64,000 nt of DNA from Gordionus sp. m RMFG-2023 (taxonomy: Eukaryota > Nematomorpha > Gordioida > Chordodea > Parachordodidae). Of this stretch, positions 13,213-27,392 are shown one piece after another (the first letter of the stretch is position 1; every line of letters begins with the position of its first letter). The stretch lies in assembly GCF_954871325.1 (NCBI RefSeq), contig NC_088775.1, forward strand, positions 34,883,561-34,947,560, in the 5' to 3' direction. A program made the translations under genes and the position numbers. The notes below the pieces were generated by a model. The model was not told the DNA's origin. It was given only the letters and a program-made list of their open reading frames with translations, and did no database searches.

Positions 13213-16200
13213 TATCCAAAACCGCTTAGTTGTATTTTTAATTTCCGGTTCACAAAATAAATATTTTGTCGCGAAAGACATTTATAGGGGAAAGGCTAAC
13301 ATTTTAAAAGTAATTTTGAATATATTTATATCATTGAACTCAGAATTTAATTCTCTATCCAAAAGAGGTTAGATGTATTTTATTACGTTTCCGGTTCACA
13401 AAATAAATTTTTTGTCGCGAAAGACATTTATATGGGAAAGGCTAGCATTTTAAAAGTAATTTTGAATATATTTATATCATTGAACTCAGAATTTAATTCT
13501 CTATCCAAAACCGCTTAGATGTATTTTTAATTTCCGGTTCACAAAATAAATATTTTGTCGCGAAAGACATTTATAGGGAAAAGGCTAACATTTTAAATGT
13601 AATTTTGAATATATTTATATCATTGAACTCAGAATTTAATTCTCTATCCAAAACCGCTTAGATGTATTTTTTTACGTTTCCGGTTCACAAAAGAAATCTT
13701 TTGTCGCGAAAGACATTTATAGAGGAAAGGCTAACATTTTAAAAGTAATTTTGAATATATTTATATCATTGAACTCAGAATTTAATTCTCTATCCAAAAG
13801 AGGTTAGATGTATTTTATTACGTTTCCGGTTCACAAAATAAATTTTTTGTCGCGAAAGACATTTATAGGGAAAAGGCTAGCATTTTAAAAGTAATTTTGA
13901 ATATATTTATATCATTGAACTCAGAATTTAATTCTCTATCCAAAACCGCTTAGATGTATTTTATTACGTTTCCGGTTCACAAAATAAATTTTTTGTCGCG
14001 AAAGACATTTATATGGGAAAGGCTAACATTTTAAAAGTAATTTTGAATATATTTATATCATTGAACTCAGAATTTAATTCTCTATCCAAAAGAGGTTAGA
14101 TGTATTTTATTACGTTTCCGGTTCACAAAATAAATATTTTGTCGCGAAAGACATTTATAGGGGAAAGGCTAACATTTTAAAAATAATTTTGAATATATTT
14201 ATATCATTGAACTCAGAATTTAATTCTCTATCCAAAACCGCTTAGATGTATTTTTAATTTCCGGTTCACAAAATAAATATTTTGTCGCAAAAGACATTTA
14301 TAGGGGCAAGGCTAACATTTAAGAAGTAATTTTGAATATATTTATATCATTGAACTCAGAATTTAATTCTCTATCCAAAAGAGGTTAGATGTATTTTATT
14401 ACGTTTCCGGTTCACAAAATAAATTTTTTGTCGCGAAAGACATTTATATGGGAAAGGCTAGCATTTTAAAAGTAATTTTGAATATATTTATATCATTGAA
14501 CTCAGAATTTAATTCTCTATCCAAAACCGCTTAGATGTATTTTTAATTTCCGGTTCACAAAATAAATATTTTGTCGCGAAAGACATTTATAGGGAAAAGG
14601 CTAACATTTTAAATGTAATTTTGAATATATTTATATCATTGAACTCAGAATTTGATTCTCTATCCAAAACCGCTTAGATGTATTTTTTTACGTTTCCGGT
14701 TCACAAAATAAATATTTTGTCGCGAAAGACATTTATAGGGGAAAGGCTAACATTTTAAAAGTAATTTTGAATATATATATATCATTGAACTCAGAATTTA
14801 ATTCTCTATCAAAAACCGCTTAGATATATTTTTAATTTCCGGTTTACAAAATAAATATTTTGTCGCGAAAGACATTTATAGGGGAAAGGCTAACATTTTA
14901 AACATAATTTTGAATATATTTATATCATTGAACTCAGAATTTAATTCTCTATCCAATACCGCTTAGATGTTATTTTTTACGTTTTCGGTTCACAAAATAA
15001 ATCTTTTGTCGCGAAAGACATTTATAGGGGAAAGGCTAACATTTTAAAAGTAATTTTGAATATATATATATCATTGAACTCAGAATTTAATTCTCTATCC
15101 AAAACCGCTTAGATGTATTTTTAATTTCCGGTTCACAAAATAAACATTTTGTCGCGAAAGACATTTATAGGGGAAAGGCTAACATTTTAAAAGTAATTTT
15201 GAATATATTTATATCATTGAACTCAGAATTTAATTCTCTATCCAAAACCGCTTAGATGTATTTTTAATTTCCGGTTCACAAAATAAATATTTTGTCGCGA
15301 AAGACATTTATAGGGGAAAGGCTAACATTTTAAAAATAATTTTGAATATATTTATATCATTGAACTCAGAATTTAATTCTCTATCCAAAACCGCTTAGAT
15401 GTATTTTTTTACGTTTTCTCACAAAATAAAATTTTTGTCGCGAAAGACATTTATAGGGGAAAGGCTAACATTTTAAAAGTAATTTTGAATATATTTATAT
15501 CATTGAACTCAGAATTTAATTCTCTATCCAAAACCGCTTAGATGTATTTTTAATTTCCGGTTCACAAAATAAATATTTGGTCGCGAAAGACATTTATAGG
15601 GAAAAGGCTAACATTTTAAAAGTAATTTTGAATATATTTATATCATTGAACTCAGAATTTAATTCTCTATCCAAAACCGCTTAGATGTATTTTTTTACGT
15701 TTCCGGTTCACAAAATAAATCTTTTGTCGCGAAAGACATTTATAGGGGAAAGGCTAACATTTTAAAAGTAATTTTGAATATATTTATATCATTGAACTCA
15801 GAATTTAATTCTCTATCCAAAACCGCTTAGATGTATTTTTAATTTCCGGTTCACAAAATAAATATTTTGTCGCGAAAGACATTTATAGGGGAAAGGCTAA
15901 CATTTTAAAAGTAATTTTGAATATATATATATCATTGAACTCAGAATTTAATTCTCTATCCAAAACCGCTTAGATATATTTTTAATTTCCGGTTTACAAA
16001 ATAAATATTTTGTCGCGAAAGACATTTATAGAGGAAAGGCTAATATTTTAAAAATTTTGAATATATTTATATCATTGAACTCAGAATTTAATTCTCTATC
16101 CAATACCGCTTAGATGTATTTTTTTACGTTTTCGGTTCACAAAATAAATATTTTGTCGCGAAAGACATTTATAGGGGAAAGGCTAACATTTTAAAAGTAA

Positions 16201-16385
16201 TTTTGAATATATATATATCATTGAACTCAGAATTTAATTCTCTATCCAAAACCGCTTAGATATATTTTTAATTTCCGGTTTACAAAATAAATATTTTGTC
16301 GCGAAAGACATTTATAGGGGAAAGGCTAACATTTTAAACATAATTTTGAATATATTTATATCATTGAACTCAGAATTTAATTCTC

Positions 16386-17228
16386 TATCCAATACCGCTT
16401 AGATGTTATTTTTTACGTTTTCGGTTCACAAAATAAATCTTTTGTCGCGAAAGACATTTATAGGGGAAAGGCTAACATTTTAAAAGTAATTTTGAATATA
16501 TATATATCATTGAACTCAGAATTTAATTCTCTATCCAAAACCGCTTAGATGTATTTTTAATTTCCGGTTCACAAAATAAACATTTTGTCGCGAAAGACAT
16601 TTATAGGGGAAAGGCTAACATTTTAAAAGTAATTTTGAATATATTTATATCATTGAACTCAGAATTTAATTCTCTATCCAAAACCGCTTAGATGTATTTT
16701 TAATTTCCGGTTCACAAAATAAATATTTTGTCGCGAAAGACATTTATAGGGGAAAGGCTAACATTTTAAAAATAATTTTGAATATATTTATATCATTGAA
16801 CTCAGAATTTAATTCTCTATCCAAAACCGCTTAGATGTATTTTTTTACGTTTTCTCACAAAATAAAATTTTTGTCGCGAAAGACATTTATAGGGGAAAGG
16901 CTAACATTTTAAAAGTAATTTTGAATATATTTATATCATTGAACTCAGAATTTAATTCTCTATCCAAAACCGCTTAGATGTATTTTTTTACGTTTCCGGT
17001 TCACAAAATATATTTTTTGTCGCGAAAGACATTTATATGGGAAAGGCTAACATTTTAAAAGTAATTTTGAATATATTTATATCATTGAACTCAGAATTTA
17101 ATTCTCTATCCAAAACCTCTTAGATGTATTTTATAACGTTTCCGGTTCACAAAATAAATATTTTGTCGCGAAAGACATTTATAGGGGATTGAATATATTT
17201 ATATCAATGAACTCAGAATTTAATTCTC
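16386..17228 (+). repeat. HOR module H-B-B'-I-A'-J, copy 3
   Basis: Same order and length as the other copies. The B monomer carries AAACATTTTG near 16577. The same change lies near 15141, 1436 bp upstream, beside an H monomer whose block continues differently after I. The two therefore share a recent duplication of about 10 monomers. Confidence 0.87.
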
Positions 17229-17957
17229 TATCCAAAACCGCTTAGATGTATTTTTAATTTCCGGTTCACAAAATAAATATTTTGTCGCGAAAGACATTTA
17301 TAGGGGAAAGGCTAACATTTTAAAAGTAATTTTGAATATATTTATATCATTGAACTCAGAATTTAATTCTCTATCCAAAACCGCTTAGATGTATTTTTAA
17401 TTTCCGGTTCACAAAATAAATATTTTGTCGCAAAAGACATTTATAGGGGCAAGGCTAACATTTAAGAAGTAATTTTGAATATATTTATATCATTGAACTC
17501 AGAATTTAATTCTCTATCCAAAAGAGGTTAGATGTATTTTATTACGTTTCCGGTTCACAAAATAAATTTTTTGTCGCGAAAGACATTTATATTTGAAAGG
17601 CTAGCATTTTCAAAGTAATTTTGAATATATTTATATCATTGAACTCAGAATTTAATTCTGTATCCAAAAGAGGTTAGATGTATTTTATTACGTTTCCGGT
17701 TCACAAAATAAATTTTTTGTCGCGAAAGACATTTATAGGGAAAAGGCTAGCATTTTAAAAGTAATTTTGAATATATTTATATCATTGAACTCAGAATTTA
17801 ATTCTCTATCCAAAACCGCTTAGATGTATTTTTAATTTCCGGTTCACAAAATAAATATTTTGTCGCGAAAGACATTTATATGGGAAAGGCTAACATTTTA
17901 AAAGTAATTTTGAATATATTTATATCATTGAACTCAGAATTTAATTCTCTATCCAAA

Positions 17958-17983
17958 ACCGCTTAGATGTACCGCTTAGATGT
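17958..17983 (+). repeat. 13-bp tandem microduplication inside a monomer
   Basis: ACCGCTTAGATGT occurs twice in direct succession (17958-17970 and 17971-17983), lengthening this B-type monomer. I saw no other monomer with this change, so it looks private and recent. Confidence 0.9.
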
Positions 17984-18391
17984 ATTTTTAATTTCCGGTT
18001 CACAAAATAAATATTTTGTCGCGAAAGACATTTATATGGGAAAGGCTAACATTTTAAAAGTAATTTTGAATATATTTATATCATTGAACTCAGAATTTAA
18101 TTCTCTATCCAAAACCGCTTAGATGTATTTTTAATTTCCGGTTCACAAAATAAATATTTTGTCGCGAAAGACATTTATAGGGGAAAGGCTAACATTTTAA
18201 AAGTAATTTTGAATATATATATATCATTGAACTCAGAATTTAATTCTCTATCCAAAACCGCTTAGATATATTTTTAATTTCCGGTTTACAAAATAAATAT
18301 TTTGTCGCGAAAGACATTTATAGGGGAAAGGCTAACATTTTAAACATAATTTTGAATATATTTATATCATTGAACTCAGAATTTAATTCTC

Positions 18392-19234
18392 TATCCAATA
18401 CCGCTTAGATGTTATTTTTTACGTTTTCGGTTCACAAAATAAATCTTTTGTCGCGAAAGACATTTATAGGGGAAAGGCTAACATTTTAAAAGTAATTTTG
18501 AATATATATATATCATTGAACTCAGAATTTAATTCTCTATCCAAAACCGCTTAGATGTATTTTTAATTTCCGGTTCACAAAATAAATATTTTGTCGCGAA
18601 AGACATTTATAGGGGAAAGGCTAACATTTTAAAAGTAATTTTGAATATATTTATATCATTGAACTCAGAATTTAATTCTCTATCCAAAACCGCTTAGATG
18701 TATTTTTAATTTCCGGTTCACAAAATAAATATTTTGTCGCGAAAGACATTTATAGGGGAAAGGCTAACATTTTAAAAATAATTTTGAATATATTTATATC
18801 ATTGAACTCAGAATTTAATTCTCTATCCAAAACCGCTTAGATGTATTTTTTTACGTTTTCTCACAAAATAAAATTTTTGTCGCGAAAGACATTTATAGGG
18901 GAAAGGCTAACATTTTAAAAGTAATTTTGAATATATTTATATCATTGAACTCAGAATTTAATTCTCTATCCAAAACCGCTTAGATGTATTTTTTTACGTT
19001 TCCGGTTCACAAAATATATTTTTAGTCGCGAAAGACATTTATATGGGAAAGGCTAACATTTTAAAAGTAATTTTGAATATATTTATATCATTGAACTCAG
19101 AATTTAATTCTCTATCCAAAACCTCTTAGATGTATTTTATAACGTTTCCGGTTCACAAAATAAATATTTTGTCGCGAAAGACATTTATAGGGGATTGAAT
19201 ATATTTATATCAATGAACTCAGAATTTAATTCTC
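18392..19234 (+). repeat. HOR module H-B-B'-I-A'-J, copy 4
   Basis: Same order and length. It lies 2006 bp (14 monomers) after copy 3, measured at both the H and J markers. The A' monomer reads TTTTTAGTCGCG near 19020, shared with copy 5, 3128 bp further on. It is followed immediately by a second B-B'-I-A'-J run without H. Confidence 0.87.
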
Positions 19235-19931
19235 TATCCAAAACCGCTTAGATGTATTTTTAATTTCCGGTTCACAAAATAAATATTTTGTCGCGAAAGA
19301 CATTTATAGGGGAAAGGCTAACATTTTAAAAGTAATTTTGAATATATTTATATCATTGAACTCAGAATTTAATTCTCTATCCAAAACCGCTTAGATGTAT
19401 TTTTAATTTCCGGTTCACAAAATAAATATTTTGTCGCGAAAGACATTTATAGGGGAAAGGCTAACATTTTAAAAATAATTTTGAATATATTTATATCATT
19501 GAACTCAGAATTTAATTCTCTATCCAAAACCGCTTAGATGTATTTTTTTACGTTTTCTCACAAAATAAAATTTTTGTCGCGAAAGACATTTATAGGGGAA
19601 AGGCTAACATTTTAAAAGTAATTTTGAATATATTTATATCATTGAACTCAGAATTTAATTCTCTATCCAAAACCGCTTAGATGTATTTTTTTACGTTTCC
19701 GGTTCACAAAATATATTTTTTGTCGCGAAAGACATTTATATGGGAAAGGCTAACATTTTAAAAGTAATTTTGAATATATTTATATCATTGAACTCAGAAT
19801 TTAATTCTCTATCCAAAACCTCTTAGATGTATTTTATAACGTTTCCGGTTCACAAAATAAATATTTTGTCGCGAAAGACATTTATAGGGGATTGAATATA
19901 TTTATATCAATGAACTCAGAATTTAATTCTC
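18538..19931 (+). repeat. Tandem duplication of a 697-bp pentamer (B-B'-I-A'-J)
   Basis: Units are 18538-19234 and 19235-19931. The five monomers following H in module copy 4 are repeated directly, with J markers at 19188 and 19885. At least one change separates the units: TTTTTAGTCG in the first A' and TTTTTTGTCG in the second. This is a small unequal-exchange product. Confidence 0.85.
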
Positions 19932-21519
19932 TATCCAAAACCGCTTAGATGTATTTTTAATTTCCGGTTCACAAAATAAATATTTTGTCGCGAAAGACAT
20001 TTATAGGGGAAAGGCTAACATTTTAAAAGTAATTTTGAATATATTTATATCATTGAACTCAGAATTTAATTCTCTATCCAAAACCGCTTAGATGTATTTT
20101 TAATTTCCGGTTCACAAAATAAATATTTTGTCGCAAAAGACATTTATAGGGGCAAGGCTAACATTTAAGAAGTAATTTTGAATATATTTATATCATTGAA
20201 CTCAGAATTTAATTCTCTATCCAAAAGAGGTTAGATGTATTTTATTACGTTTCCGGTTCACAAAATAAATTTTTTGTCGCGAAAGACATTTATATGGGAA
20301 AGGCTAGCATTTTAAAAGTAATTTTGAATATATTTATATCATTGAACTCAGAATTTAATTCTGTATCCAAAAGAGGTTAGATGTATTTTATTACGTTTCC
20401 GGTTCACAAAATAAATTTTTTGTCGCGAAAGACATTTATAGGGAAAAGGCTAGCATTTTAAAAGTAATTTTGAATATATTTATATCATTGAACTCAGAAT
20501 TTAATTCTCTATCCAAAACCGCTTAGATGTATTTTATTACGTTTCCGGTTCACAAAATAAATTTTTTGTCGCGAAAGACATTTATATGGGAAAGGCTAAC
20601 ATTTTAAAAGTAATTTTGAATATATTTATATCATTGAACTCAGAATTTAATTCTCTATCCAAAACCGCTTAGATGTATTTTTAATTTCCGGTTCACAAAA
20701 TAAATATTTTGTCGCGAAAGACATTTATAGGGGAAAGGCTAACATTTTAAAAATAATTTTGAATATATTTATATCATTGAACTCAGAATTTAATTCTCTA
20801 TCCAAAACCGCTTAGATGTATTTTTAATTTCCGGTTCACAAAATAAATATTTTGTCGCAAAAGACATTTATAGGGGCAAGGCTAACATTTTAAAAGTAAT
20901 TTTGAATATATTTATATCATTGAACTCAGAATTTAATTCTCTATCCAAAAGAGGTTAGATGTATTTTATTACGTTTCCGGTTCACAAAATAAATTTTTTG
21001 TCGCGAAAGACATTTATATGGGAAAGGCTAGCATTTTAAAAGTAATTTTGAATATATTTATATCATTGAACTCAGAATTTAATTCTCTATCCAAAACCGC
21101 TTAGATGTATTTTTAATTTCCGGTTCACAAAATAAATATTTTGTCGCGAAAGACATTTATAGGGAAAAGGTTAACATTTTAAATGTAATTTTGAATATAT
21201 TTATATCATTGAACTCAGAATTTGATTCTCTATCCAAAACCGCTTAGATGTATTTTTTTACGTTTCCGGTTCACAAAATAAATATTTTGTCGCGAAAGAC
21301 ATTTATAGGGGAAAGGCTAACATTTTAAAAGTAATTTTGAATATATATATATCATTGAACTCAGAATTTAATTCTCTATCCAAAACCGCTTAGATATATT
21401 TTTAATTTCCGGTTTACAAAATAAATATTTTGTCGCGAAAGACATTTATAGGGGAAAGGCTAACATTTTAAACATAATTTTGAATATATTTATATCATTG
21501 AACTCAGAATTTAATTCTC

Positions 21520-22362
21520 TATCCAATACCGCTTAGATGTTATTTTTTACGTTTTCGGTTCACAAAATAAATCTTTTGTCGCGAAAGACATTTATAGGGG
21601 AAAGGCTAACATTTTAAAAGTAATTTTGAATATATATATATCATTGAACTCAGAATTTAATTCTCTATCCAAAACCGCTTAGATGTATTTTTAATTTCCG
21701 GTTCACAAAATAAATATTTTGTCGCGAAAGACATTTATAGGGGAAAGGCTAACATTTTAAAAGTAATTTTGAATATATTTATATCATTGAACTCAGAATT
21801 TAATTCTCTATCCAAAACCGCTTAGATGTATTTTTAATTTCCGGTTCACAAAATAAATATTTTGTCGCAAAAGACATTTATAGGGGAAAGGCTAACATTT
21901 TAAAAATAATTTTGAATATATTTATATCATTGAACTCAGAATTTAATTCTCTATCCAAAACCGCTTAGATGTATTTTTTTACGTTTTCTCACAAAATAAA
22001 ATTTTTGTCGCGAAAGACATTTATAGGGGAAAGGCTAACATTTTAAAAGTAATTTTGAATATATTTATATCATTGAACTCAGAATTTAATTCTCTATCCA
22101 AAACCGCTTAGATGTATTTTTTTACGTTTCCGGTTCACAAAATATATTTTTAGTCGCGAAAGACATTTATATGGGAAAGGCTAACATTTTAAAAGTAATT
22201 TTGAATATATTTATATCATTGAACTCAGAATTTAATTCTCTATCCAAAACCTCTTAGATGTATTTTATAACGTTTCCGGTTCACAAAATAAATATTTTGT
22301 CGCGAAAGACATTTATAGGGGATTGAATATATTTATATCAATGAACTCAGAATTTAATTCTC
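21520..22362 (+). repeat. HOR module H-B-B'-I-A'-J, copy 5
   Basis: Same order and length. It lies 10164 bp after copy 2, and the G-type marker upstream and the L block downstream keep that same spacing, so at least about 2.1 kb is duplicated between roughly 11057-13130 and 21221-23294. It differs from copy 2 by scattered substitutions, for example GTCGCAAAAG near 21868. Confidence 0.87.
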
Positions 22363-22646
22363 TATCCAAAACCGCTTAGATGTATTTTTAATTTCCGGTT
22401 CACAAAATAAATATTTTGTCGCGAAAGACATTTATAGGGGAAAGGCTAACATTTTAAAAGTAATTTTGAATATGTTTATATCATTGAACTCAGAATTTAA
22501 TTCTCTATCCAAAACCGCTTAGATGTATTTTTAATTTCTGGTTCACAAAATTATTTTGTCGCGAAAGACATTTATAGGGGGAAAGGCTAACATTTTAAAA
22601 GTAATTTTGAATATATTTATATCATTGAACTCAGAATTTAATTCTC

Positions 22647-23376
22647 TATCCAAAACCGCTTAGATGTATTTTTTTACGTTTCCGGTTCACAAAATAAATC
22701 TTTTGTGGCGAAAGACATTTATAGGGGAAAGGCTAACATTTTAAAAGTAATTTTGAATATATTTATATCACTGAACTCAGAATTTAATTCTCTATCCAAT
22801 ACCGCTTAGATGTATTTTATAACGTTTCCGGTTCACAAAATAAATTTTTTGTCGCGAAAGACATTTATATAGGAAAGGCTAACATTTTAAAAGTAATTTT
22901 GAATATATTTATATCATTGAACTCAGAATTTAATTCTCTATCCAAAACCGCTTAGATGTATTTTTTTACGTTTTCGGTTCACAAAATAAAATTTTTGTCG
23001 CGAAAGACATTTATAGGGAAAAGGCTAACATTTTAAAAGTAATTTTGAATATATTTATATCATTGAACTCAGAATTTAATTCTCTATCCAATACCGCTTA
23101 GATGTATTTTATTACCTTTCCGGTTCACAAAATAAATTATTTGTCGCGAAAGACATTTATATGGGAAAGGCTAACATTTTAAAAGTAATTTTGAATATAT
23201 TTATATCACTAAACTCAGAATTTAATTCTCTATCCAAAACCTCTTAGATGTATTTTTTTACGTTTCCGATTCACAAAATAAATCTTTTGTGGCGAAAGAC
23301 ATTTATAGGGGAAAGGCTAACATTTTAAAAGTAATTTTGAATATATTTATATCACTGAACTCAGAATTTAATTCTC
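22647..23376 (+). repeat. L block, copy 2
   Basis: Same five-monomer order and 730-bp length as the block at 12483, with GTGGCG markers at 22705 and 23289, again 584 bp apart. Sequence beyond the block differs: here the last monomer continues AATTTTGAATAT and ATATCACTGAAC, while copy 1 continues AATTTATAATAT. This places a recombination breakpoint near the end of the block. Confidence 0.86.
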
Positions 23377-26300
23377 TATCCAAAACCGCTTAGATGTATT
23401 TTTTTACGTTTCCGGTTCACAAAATAAATTTTTTGTCGCGAAAGACATTTATAGGGAAAAGGCTAACATTTTAAAAGTAATTTTGAATATATTTATATCA
23501 TTGAACTCAGAATTTAATTCTCTATCCAAAACCGCTTAGATGTATTTTTTTACGTTTCCGGTTCACAAAATAAATCTTTTGTCGCGAAAGACATTTATAG
23601 GGGAAAGGCTAACATTTTAAAAGTAATTTTGAATATTATATCATTGAACTCAGAATTTAATTCTCTATCCAAAACCGCTTAGATGTATTTTTAATTTCCG
23701 GTTCACAAAATAAATATTTTGTCGCGAAAGACATTTATAGGGGAAAGGCTAACATTTTAAAAATAATTTTGAATATATTTATATCATTGAACTCAGAATT
23801 TAATTCTCTATCCAATACCGCTTAGATGTATTTTTTTACGTTTTCGGTTCACAAAATAAAATTTTTGTCGCGAAAGACATTTATAGGGGAAAGGCTAACA
23901 TTTTAAAAGTAATTTTGAATATATATATATCATTGAACTCAGAATTTAATTCTCTATCCATAACCGCTTAGATGTATTTTTAATTTCCGGTTCACAAAAT
24001 AAATATTTTGTCGCGAAAGACATTTATAGGGAAAAGGCTAACATTTTAAAAGTAATTTTGAATATATTTATATCATTGAACTCAGAATTTAATTCTCTAT
24101 CCAAAACCGCTTAGATGTATTTTTTTACGTTTCCGGTTCACAAAATATATCTTTTGTCGCGAAAGACATTTATAGGGGAAAGGCTAACATTTTAAAAGTA
24201 ATTTTGAATATATTTATATCATTGAACTCAGAATTTAATTCTCTATCCAAAACCGCTTAGATGTATTTTTTTACGTTTCCGGTTCACAAAATAAATTTTT
24301 TGTCGCGAAAGACATTTATAGGGAAAAGGCTAACATTTTAAAAGTAATTTTGAATATATTTATATCATTGAACTCAGAATTTAATTCTCTATCCAAAACC
24401 GCTTAGATGTATTTTTTTACGTTTCCGGTTCACAATATAAATCTTTTGTCGCGAAAGACATTTATAGGGAAAAGGCTAACATTTTAAAAGTAATTTATAA
24501 TATATTTATATCATTGAACTCAGAATTTAATTCTCTATCCAAAACCGCTTAGTTGTATTTTTAATTTCCGGTTCACAAAATAAATATTTTGTCGCGAAAG
24601 ACATTTATAGGGGAAAGGCTAACATTTTAAAAGTAATTTTGAATATATTTATATCATTGAACTCAGAATTTAATTCTCTATCCAAAAGAGGTTAGATGTA
24701 TTTTATTACGTTTCCGGTTCACAAAATAAATTTTTTGTCGCGAAAGACATTTATATGGGAAAGGCTAGCATTTTAAAAGTAATTTTGAATATATTTATAT
24801 CATTGAACTCAGAATTTAATTCTCTATCCAAAACCGCTTAGATGTATTTTTAATTTCCGGTTCACAAAATAAATATTTTGTCGCGAAAGACATTTATAGG
24901 GAAAAGGCTAACATTTTAAATGTAATTTTGAATATATTTATATCATTGAACTCAGAATTTAATTCTCTATCCAAAACCGCTTAGATGTATTTTTTTACGT
25001 TTCCGGTTCACAAAAGAAATCTTTTGTCGCGAAAGACATTTATAGGGGAAAGGCTAACATTTTAAAAGTAATTTTGAATATATTTATATCATTGAACTCA
25101 GAATTTAATTCTCTATCCAAAAGAGGTTAGATGTATTTTATTACGTTTCCGGTTCACAAAATAAATTTTTTGTCGCGAAAGACATTTATAGGGAAAAGGC
25201 TAGCATTTTAAAAGTAATTTTGAATATATTTATATAATTGAACTCAGAATTTAATTCTCTATCCAAAACCGCTTAGATGTATTTTATTACGTTTCCGGTT
25301 CACAAAATAAATTTTTTATCGCGAAAGACATTTATATGGGAAAGGCTAACATTTTAAAAGTAATTTTGAATATATTTATATCATTGAACTCAGAATTTAA
25401 TTCTCTATCCAAAACCGCTTAGATGTATTTTTAATTTCCGGTTCACAAAATAAATATTTTGTCGCGAAAGACATTTATAGGGGAAAGGCTAACATTTTAA
25501 AAATAATTTTGAATATATTTATATCATTGAACTCAGAATTTAATTCTCTATCCAAAACCGCTTAGATGTATTTTTAATTTCCGGTTCACAAAATAAATAT
25601 TTTGTCGCAAAAGACATTTATAGGGGCAAGGCTAACATTTAAGAAGTAATTTTGAATATATTTATATCATTGAACTCAGAATTTAATTCTCTATCCAAAA
25701 GAGGTTAGATGTATTTTATTACGTTTCCGGTTCACAAAATAAATTTTTTGTCGCGAAAGACATTTATATGGGAAAGGCTAGCATTTTAAAAGTAATTTTG
25801 AATATATTTATATCATTGAACTCAGAATTTAATTCTCTATCCAAAACCGCTTAGATGTATTTTTAATTTCCGGTTCACAAAATAAATATTTTGTCGCGAA
25901 AGACATTTATAGGGAAAAGGCTAACATTTTAAATGTAATTTTGAATATATTTATATCATTGAACTCAGAATTTGATTCTCTATCCAAAACCGCTTAGATG
26001 TATTTTTTTACGTTTCCGGTTCACAAAATAAATATTTTGTCGCGAAAGACATTTATAGGGGAAAGGCTAACATTTTAAAAGTAATTTTGAATATATATAT
26101 ATCATTGAACTCAGAATTTAATTCTCTATCCAAAACCGCTTAGATATATTTTTAATTTCCGGTTTACAAAATAAATATTTTGTCGCGAAAGACATTTATA
26201 GGGGAAAGGCTAACATTTTAAACATAATTTTGAATATATTTATATCATTGAACTCAGAATTTAATTCTCTATCCAAAACCGCTTAGATGTATTTTTTTAC

Positions 26301-26558
26301 GTTTCCGGTTCACAAAATATATTTTTTGTCGCGAAAGACATTTATATGGGAAAGGCTAACATTTTAAAAGTAATTTTGAATATATTTATATCATTGAACT
26401 CAGAATTTAATTCTCTATCAAAAACCGCTTAGATATATTTTTAATTTCCGGTTTACAAAATAAATATTTTGTCGCGAAAGACATTTATAGGGGAAAGGCT
26501 AACATTTTAAAAATAATTTTGAATATATTTATATCATTGAACTCAGAATTTAATTCTC

Positions 26559-26680
26559 TATCCAAAACCGCTTAGATGTATTTTTTTACGTTTTCGGTTC
26601 ACAAAATAAATATTTTGTCGCGAAAGACATTTATAGGGGATTGAATATATTTATATCAATGAACTCAGAATTTAATTCTC
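26559..26680 (+). repeat. Chimeric J monomer
   Basis: This monomer has the J deletion (GGGGATTGAATAT, then ATATCAATGAAC) but its first half is D/A-like (ACGTTTTCGGTTCAC) instead of the usual J start (AACCTCTTAG, TATAACG). The same chimera occurs at J markers 30206 and 33788. It is best explained by exchange between two monomer types within a unit. Confidence 0.78.
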
Positions 26681-27110
26681 TATCCAAAACCGCTTAGATG
26701 TATTTTTAATTTCCGGTTCACAAAATAAATATTTTGTCGCGAAAGACATTTATAGGGGAAAGGCTAACATTTTAAAAGTAATTTTGAATATATTTATATC
26801 ATTGAACTCAGAATTTAATTCTCTATCCAAAACCGCTTAGATGTATTTTTAATTTCTGGTTCACAAAATTATTTTGTCGCGAAAGACATTTATAGGGGGA
26901 AAGGCTAACATTTTAAAAGTAATTTTGAATATATTTATATCATTGAACTCAGAATTTAATTCTCTATCCAAAACCGCTTAGATGTATTTTTTTACGTTTC
27001 CGGTTCACAAAATATATCTTTTGTCGCGAAAGACATTTATAGGGGAAAGGCTAACATTTTAAAAGTAATTTTGAATATATTTATATCATTGAACTCAGAA
27101 TTTAATTCTC

Positions 27111-27392
27111 TATCCAAAACCGCTTAGATGTATTTTTAATTTCTGGTTCACAAAATTATTTTGTCGCGAAAGACATTTATAGGGGGAAAGGCTAACATTT
27201 TAAAAGTAATTTTGAATATATTTATATCATTGAACTCAGAATTTAATTCTCTATCCAAAACCGCTTAGATGTATTTTTAATTTCTGGTTCACAAAATTAT
27301 TTTGTCGCGAAAGACATTTATAGGGGGAAAGGCTAACATTTTAAAAGTAATTTTGAATATATTTATATCATTGAACTCAGAATTTAATTCTC
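27111..27392 (+). repeat. Tandem doublet of K monomers (141 bp each)
   Basis: Two adjacent monomers, 27111-27251 and 27252-27392, appear identical. They share the K signature: TTTCTGGTTCAC, AAAATTATTTTG and a five-G run in TAGGGGGAAAGG. A further K monomer lies one monomer upstream, near 26830. Elsewhere K occurs singly, so this is a local amplification. Confidence 0.82.
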
